Below, in pieces: positions 19,130 through 22,851 of a stretch of 22,851 bases of DNA. The DNA comes from Gymnopilus junonius. Its lineage: Eukaryota > Basidiomycota > Agaricomycetes > Agaricales > Galerinaceae. The first letter of the stretch is position 1; every line of letters begins with the position of its first letter. The position numbers and the translations under genes were made by a program. The notes below the pieces were generated by a model. That model made no database searches, had not been told where the DNA came from, and saw only the letters and a list, made by a program, of their open reading frames with translations. The DNA is taken from positions 1 through 22,851 of the forward strand of contig JADNYJ010000498.1 in assembly GCA_015501075.1 (NCBI GenBank). The letters are read 5' to 3'.

Positions 19130-21444
19130 ATGTCCACTAGACCCTTGAAAAAGAGAAGGTTATGCAATGTAAGTGGTCTCATTGTGTACACAATATCGTA
19201 AAGTTAAAATTTACTTGAAGAACCCTTTCATTGATCTTGAAGCGGATGTAGATGACGATGAAGACGATGAATCTGATCTTCCAGATATCGAAGGTGTGTA
19301 CCCAATTTCTTCTTTGCTTTATTAGATCTGGCCTCTGACATATATTTAAGATGAACTGGATGAAGAAGAGGAGCTATGGGATTATCAATGGGCACATGAA
19401 TGACTACGTACAGAAGACTCGGATTCCATGGATAAACAGTGGGAGTCATTCATAGCTCGAGCCCAGCAAGTTCCAGAAATCCAGCAGGATATCGTCATTG
19501 CTCCGCAAAGTGGCGTCTGGGAGATTGCCTGCAAGGTATGTTGTATCGTGAAGCCCTGGTTCCCTATCTGACAGTATTTAAGCAGGAATGGAAATTATTA
19601 TATCCAAAAAAAATTCCTTGATGAGATTGTACTGTCTCTGTCATTGCTTGTCCGTCTATCCCAGGTCGCGTATTCGTCCATGCTCCAAGTTACGAGTCTG
19701 CTGTTGTTGTGGCTGACAGAACAGATGGGCTCGACAGTCTATAGTTCTACCGGTCTCACTCAAGACGCTTGGCCATATCACGAACCCTCATACTACTATG
19801 TTTAGACCAAGCTCTTGGGCGCGTGCGAGGTGTTGCTTCGAAATGGAGAGCTTATAGGGGTGATGTCGGGATGATAAAACAAATTGGAAGTCATCTGGTA
19901 CTCTTACTGCTTCCGCGGCTTCCCCTCGAGCCCGTTAACGAGCGGTCTATTCTGCCAAAACAGAAACCTGCTTCCATATCTGGGCTTAGAGCTGCCTTTG
20001 GCGACAAATCTGTTTCTGTGAATGAAGACGGTTCATTCAATTTTAAGCGCGATTTTACACCGTTGAAGGGTACCTGTCCATCAGCTTGTCTGATATCGAT
20101 ATAATGGTCAGAGACACGTGCATTCCCAGCGCTTCTGAATTTGGATTTTTTGTTGAGAGTGGTCTTGTCGACGTGGCTTTGAATGCGCCACTCGTGCTGC
20201 TTTTTTATCTTTTGGCTTATCTGTTGGTGCCCATGTCAGAATCATCGGGGGCGACTTTCCGGTTTGGTAGGACATGTTTATGATGTAATGGAAAATGAAT
20301 ACATCGTCGTCTCCCTTCCCTGGGATTAATGGAAAACATGCCAAAACGAGCAGTCAGAGCAAGCTTCCGCAATGGGGACCAGGTCAAAGTTACATCTGGT
20401 TCTCATACAGGTCTAGTGGGATGGGTCATTAATTGTAGCATGGGTCATGGCGACAAGCAAGTAACAGTCGTCAATCAATCCACGGATTCTGAGGTACGTA
20501 CACTATCTTGCTTGTCTGTTGTCATATAATATCATGTGTGTCATTCACAGACAATTGTATTGGAGTCCCAGCTCGATTTTCATGATGGAGATTTCATAAT
20601 GTTGACTCTCCGAGTTCGCCGCCCAGGACGCAATGTTAAACTAGGTGAAAGAGACCCGAACGAGGTGTACATTGGCAAGCAGATAATAGTGCATGGTACT
20701 CATCGACTCAAGGGATACCGTGGCCTAATTCGAGCCACAACACCAAATGGTGTTGCTTCTGTGGAGGTCAATGCCACACATAAAGTTGAGAAAATTGAAT
20801 TTGCATATCTCGCTATTGTCGGCAATGAAGAGTCGTCATGGTCTACGATGCGAGCGAGAAGCTTGTTATCATCTGATAATACGGGACCTAGTTCAAATAC
20901 AGTGGACACATCATCTCTCCAACCTCCGTCTACACCGTTTGTAACCACCGTCTGTCCGGACAGTACTAGTCCTGCCTGGGATCCATCTTCTCGTACACCG
21001 GGGCCTCGAGAGCTCTCACCTCTTGCACCAGAACCTCGACCCCCCACACCGCTTCCGCCGTATTCTACTGCATCTGTCAGTGATTGGTTGAATACGATAA
21101 CTTCGAAAGGTTTGTTATTAAAGGTTCGTATTCAAGACAGAGGAAGGGAAGGCTATCCTGTGGATGTTCGCTCTGTAGAGGGTTCCCAAGTGCAAGTGTT
21201 TGATCGCTTCACGTGAGAACTGATTTGGTTAGATGTCGAGAGTCTCGTTCCTGTGCACCCTTCCGGAGTGAAGGAAATGGTTACTCCGCTTACAGGAGAC
21301 TTGATAGGACAAAGATTTATCGTCAAAGAATACAATATCAACAAATGCATTATTCATGTGCCAGGGGTACGTCTCCGAAAAGGGCAGCAAGATCCAGCTG
21401 TAGCTACACTCGAGCTTGCGCGAATCGACCCAGGGTCTCATTGA
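19130..21444 (+). pseudogene. Spt5-like transcription elongation factor (NGN and KOW repeats), multiply disrupted
   Basis: Relatives of Spt5 bind RNA polymerase II through an NGN domain and several KOW domains. Exons at the 5' end: 19130-19168, 19221-19293, 19351-19535, then 19586 on; a last intron is 20494-20550. The protein starts basic (STRPLKKRRLCN), then is acidic (ADVDDDEDDESDLPDIEDE), followed by NGN-like readings (SGVWEIAC, IPGRVFVHAPSYESAV, VLPVSLKTLGHITNPHT) and KOW-like stretches: RAYRGDVGMIKQIG, VGAHVRIIGGDF with SGLVGHVYDV, NGDQVKVTSGSHTGLVGWV, GTHRLKGYRGLIR. Then comes a Ser/Pro-rich segment (PLAPEPRPPTPLPPYS) and LVPVHPSGVKE...GQRFIVKEYNINKC. Frame changes are needed near 19590, 19655, 19738, 19822, 20068, 20255 and 20320, and TGA codons stand in frame at 19401 and 21214. 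The 3' third is nearly clean. An alternative acceptor at 19422 would skip the first TGA. Confidence 0.8.
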
Positions 21445-21719
21445 TACATATTAATCTTCGAAGTTTTCATTCTATGAATCATGTATCCATATACATTCCC
21501 ATGTAGTATAATTGCAGTGTTTGCCCTTTTTTTATTTTAATTCTTTTGTGACGACTCTACGCAATATGATGCTTGGCAGCAGGCTGCGTGATCTGCGATG
21601 TGCAGTCGCTTGTGTACTTGACTTATATAAGCAGCGTCCCTCCGCCGATTATATAATACTATCGCTTATTGGATTGTCCCGACATAGTCCGGTCAACCTT
21701 GCTCTTCACCGTTGAAGAC
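21445..21719. other. Intergenic stretch after the Spt5-like gene
   Basis: No gene seen. It holds the fourth copy of the 36-bp double-palindrome motif (21622-21657). The TATATAA inside that motif lies about 95 bp upstream of the next ATG and could serve as a TATA box. Confidence 0.4.
21622..21657 (+). repeat. 36-bp double-palindrome motif, isolated copy
   Basis: CTTATATAAG, core CAGCGTCCCTCCGCCG, ATTATATAAT. It matches the copy at 14068-14103 at 34 of 36 positions, and both differences are CpG here against CpA there. Same orientation, 7.55 kb apart, so it is a direct and not an inverted terminal repeat. The two ends share the palindrome TTATATAA, which could be read as an 8-bp target duplication around an 18-bp remnant. 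Confidence 0.8.
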
Positions 21720-22612
21720 ATGCTATCTCTCCCATATTATTTGATATCTTTCCTGCTTCTTGCCTACTTCTCTTTTCTTGAACTAGGTATCTGGGTGAGT
21801 ATATATATATATATCACCGAGATCAGGTCTGATGTCATCTTAATTCTGTTTTTTTTTTCTAGGTACACCAGGAGGTCCAAACTGTGACTGTCTTGAACAC
21901 GGTACAGTCAACGCATGCTATTCGCATTGCTGTATACTCGCCCATAACTGGGCCATCTGTTACATACAACTTTCTGGAGCTGGTACTTTCCTCTGCTCCT
22001 GATGTTTCAACTTTGCCCACTGTGAACTCAGCGGTGCCGTCTTCTTTGTCGGGTTATTTACACCCCATGCAGATTACTTGTGTGCCATTGTATGACATAT
22101 ATATTGATGATTGCACCAATTTTGAGCATCATTTTGTCAGATATATCAAATACCATTTTCGTTCTGCTGTCAATATGTCCTTCATATATATCCAACCACC
22201 GTTGTCTTTTTTTTGCTGGTGTATTACCAGGATTGTGCAGCTTGAATTATATGATGTAAAACTATTTTGTCTCCAGTCTAGAATGCCAGATAGAATATTG
22301 TTCATTATATCACATATCAAACTTTTCTTGTCAAGGTATGTTACACTTCGACATGATTTTTATGCTAGAGTAACATACATGCGGCTTGGACGATGTGGAC
22401 ATATCTGGGACACATCCAGATATAATTCTAACATGTGTGAGTCATATGCTCATCTGCCTAGCACATCTAGATGTAAGTCTGTGCCTTTTATCAGTAGCCG
22501 CGATCATACTGTCATAATTTATCAGGAACACAGCTTGCCCCCTACGTTATGTCTCCTTCTGATGGATTTGATATTGAGTTATCATATAGATTCCATTCGC
22601 ACACAAATATAA
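21720..22612 (+). CDS. Hypothetical protein with hydrophobic N-terminus, two exons, family unknown
   Basis: Exon 1 is 21720-21794 (25 codons) and exon 2 is 21863-22612. The 68-nt intron has a GTGAGT donor, a TA microsatellite and a T-rich acceptor TTTTTTTTCTAG. Exon 1 codes MLSLPYYLISFLLLAYFSFL, a strong signal peptide or signal anchor, so the product would enter the secretory pathway. Exon 2 stays open for about 250 codons, long for such A+T-rich sequence. The first part (VHQEVQTVTVLNTVQSTHAI, PSVTYNFLEL, SAPDVSTLPTVNSAVPSSLS) is protein-like. The later part is rich in Ile, Tyr, Arg and Cys and may be chance, so the true 3' end may be earlier through an intron near 22080. No family recognised. 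Confidence 0.35.
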
Positions 22613-22653
22613 ATAAATTTAATACACTTCAGACTGAGGGCAATCGCTACATC

Positions 22654-22851
22654 ATGGCTTTCATGAATTTGTTTGACCTTGCGGATTTTCTTCCAGAGGG
22701 TCGATTAGCTGAGGTGGCAAGTAAGCATGGGATCAAGATATCAGCACAGGCATCATTTGCTGACATCTTGGCACAATTTGCCATACATGAGTGCGGTGAA
22801 TGCAAAGATTACTGTTCTATTTTTATTCCTTTGAATGCCAAATCTGGGCAA
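22654..22851 (+). CDS. N-terminus of a probable Helitron-associated DUF6570/helicase-type protein (runs off the window)
   Basis: 66 codons from ATG 22654 to the window edge without a stop. The start MAFMNLFDLADFLPEGRLAE, then ASKHGIKIS, and a Cys motif HECGECKDYYCSIFIPLN resemble, from memory, the opening of large basidiomycete proteins that carry a DUF6570 region and precede or are fused to the Helitron Rep/helicase. In that family a short SAP-like helical segment is followed by a Cys pair and the rest is over 1,000 residues. The second in-frame Met, at residue 4, is an alternative start. Only the first 198 bases are visible, so neither the helicase motifs nor an intact frame can be checked. 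CpG content is normal. Confidence 0.5.
   Translation, partial: MAFMNLFDLADFLPEGRLAEVASKHGIKISAQASFADILAQFAIHECGECKDYCSIFIPLNAKSGQ

Noticed and set aside
14068..21657. Terminal inverted repeats of a DNA transposon
   Set aside because: The 36-bp motif copies are in the same orientation. Each end of the motif is palindromic, but the GC-rich cores are direct, so they are not TIRs in the usual sense.
1..22851. CRISPR arrays, rRNA, bacterial operons or phage genes
   Set aside because: None seen. The tandem array at 13976 has no spacers of variable sequence, and all recognisable genes are spliced and eukaryotic.

Overview
The window looks like a transposon-rich stretch of a filamentous basidiomycete (Agaricomycete) genome. 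Evidence: coding frames are cut by many 45-64 nt GT..AG introns, and the recognisable genes belong to families I know mainly from repeat-rich mushroom-forming fungi (JmjC proteins with a long N-terminal extension, Spt5-like KOW proteins, two unnamed families, and a Helitron-associated N-terminus). All family calls are from memory of conserved motifs; no search was run.

Bases 1 to about 10,570 are an A+T-rich repeat graveyard almost without CpG (about half a dozen by eye outside one element). It holds a complete tRNA-derived SINE (806-1460) with a perfect 15-bp target-site duplication. That SINE keeps about 19 CpGs and so looks much younger than its surroundings. It also holds a 0.45-kb direct repeat (2571-3019 and 7700-8142) that may be the LTR pair of a dead element, several small repeats, and decayed coding fragments. 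One fragment (6916-7431, minus) has only TGA stops in frame.

Bases 10,590-21,450 have normal CpG content and carry four larger genes: an orphan-family pseudogene on minus (10591-11983), a second orphan-family gene on plus with one nonsense codon (12252-13959), a 13-exon JmjC-domain gene on minus (14297-18756), and an Spt5-like NGN/KOW gene on plus (19130-21444). The JmjC and Spt5 genes diverge from one 373-bp intergenic region containing nested perfect inverted repeats. The pair is bracketed by a 36-bp motif, two T/A palindromes around a GC-rich core, which also forms a 92-bp tandem array at 13976-14195. All four genes carry frameshifts or nonsense codons, so this copy is probably dead, but the set of a putative histone demethylase, a transcription-elongation factor and two orphan proteins reads as cargo of one large mobile element. 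That is an inference.

Bases 21,450-22,851 contain an unrecognised spliced ORF with a hydrophobic N-terminus (21720-22612) and, running off the edge, the start of a probable DUF6570/Helitron-helicase-type protein (22654 onward).
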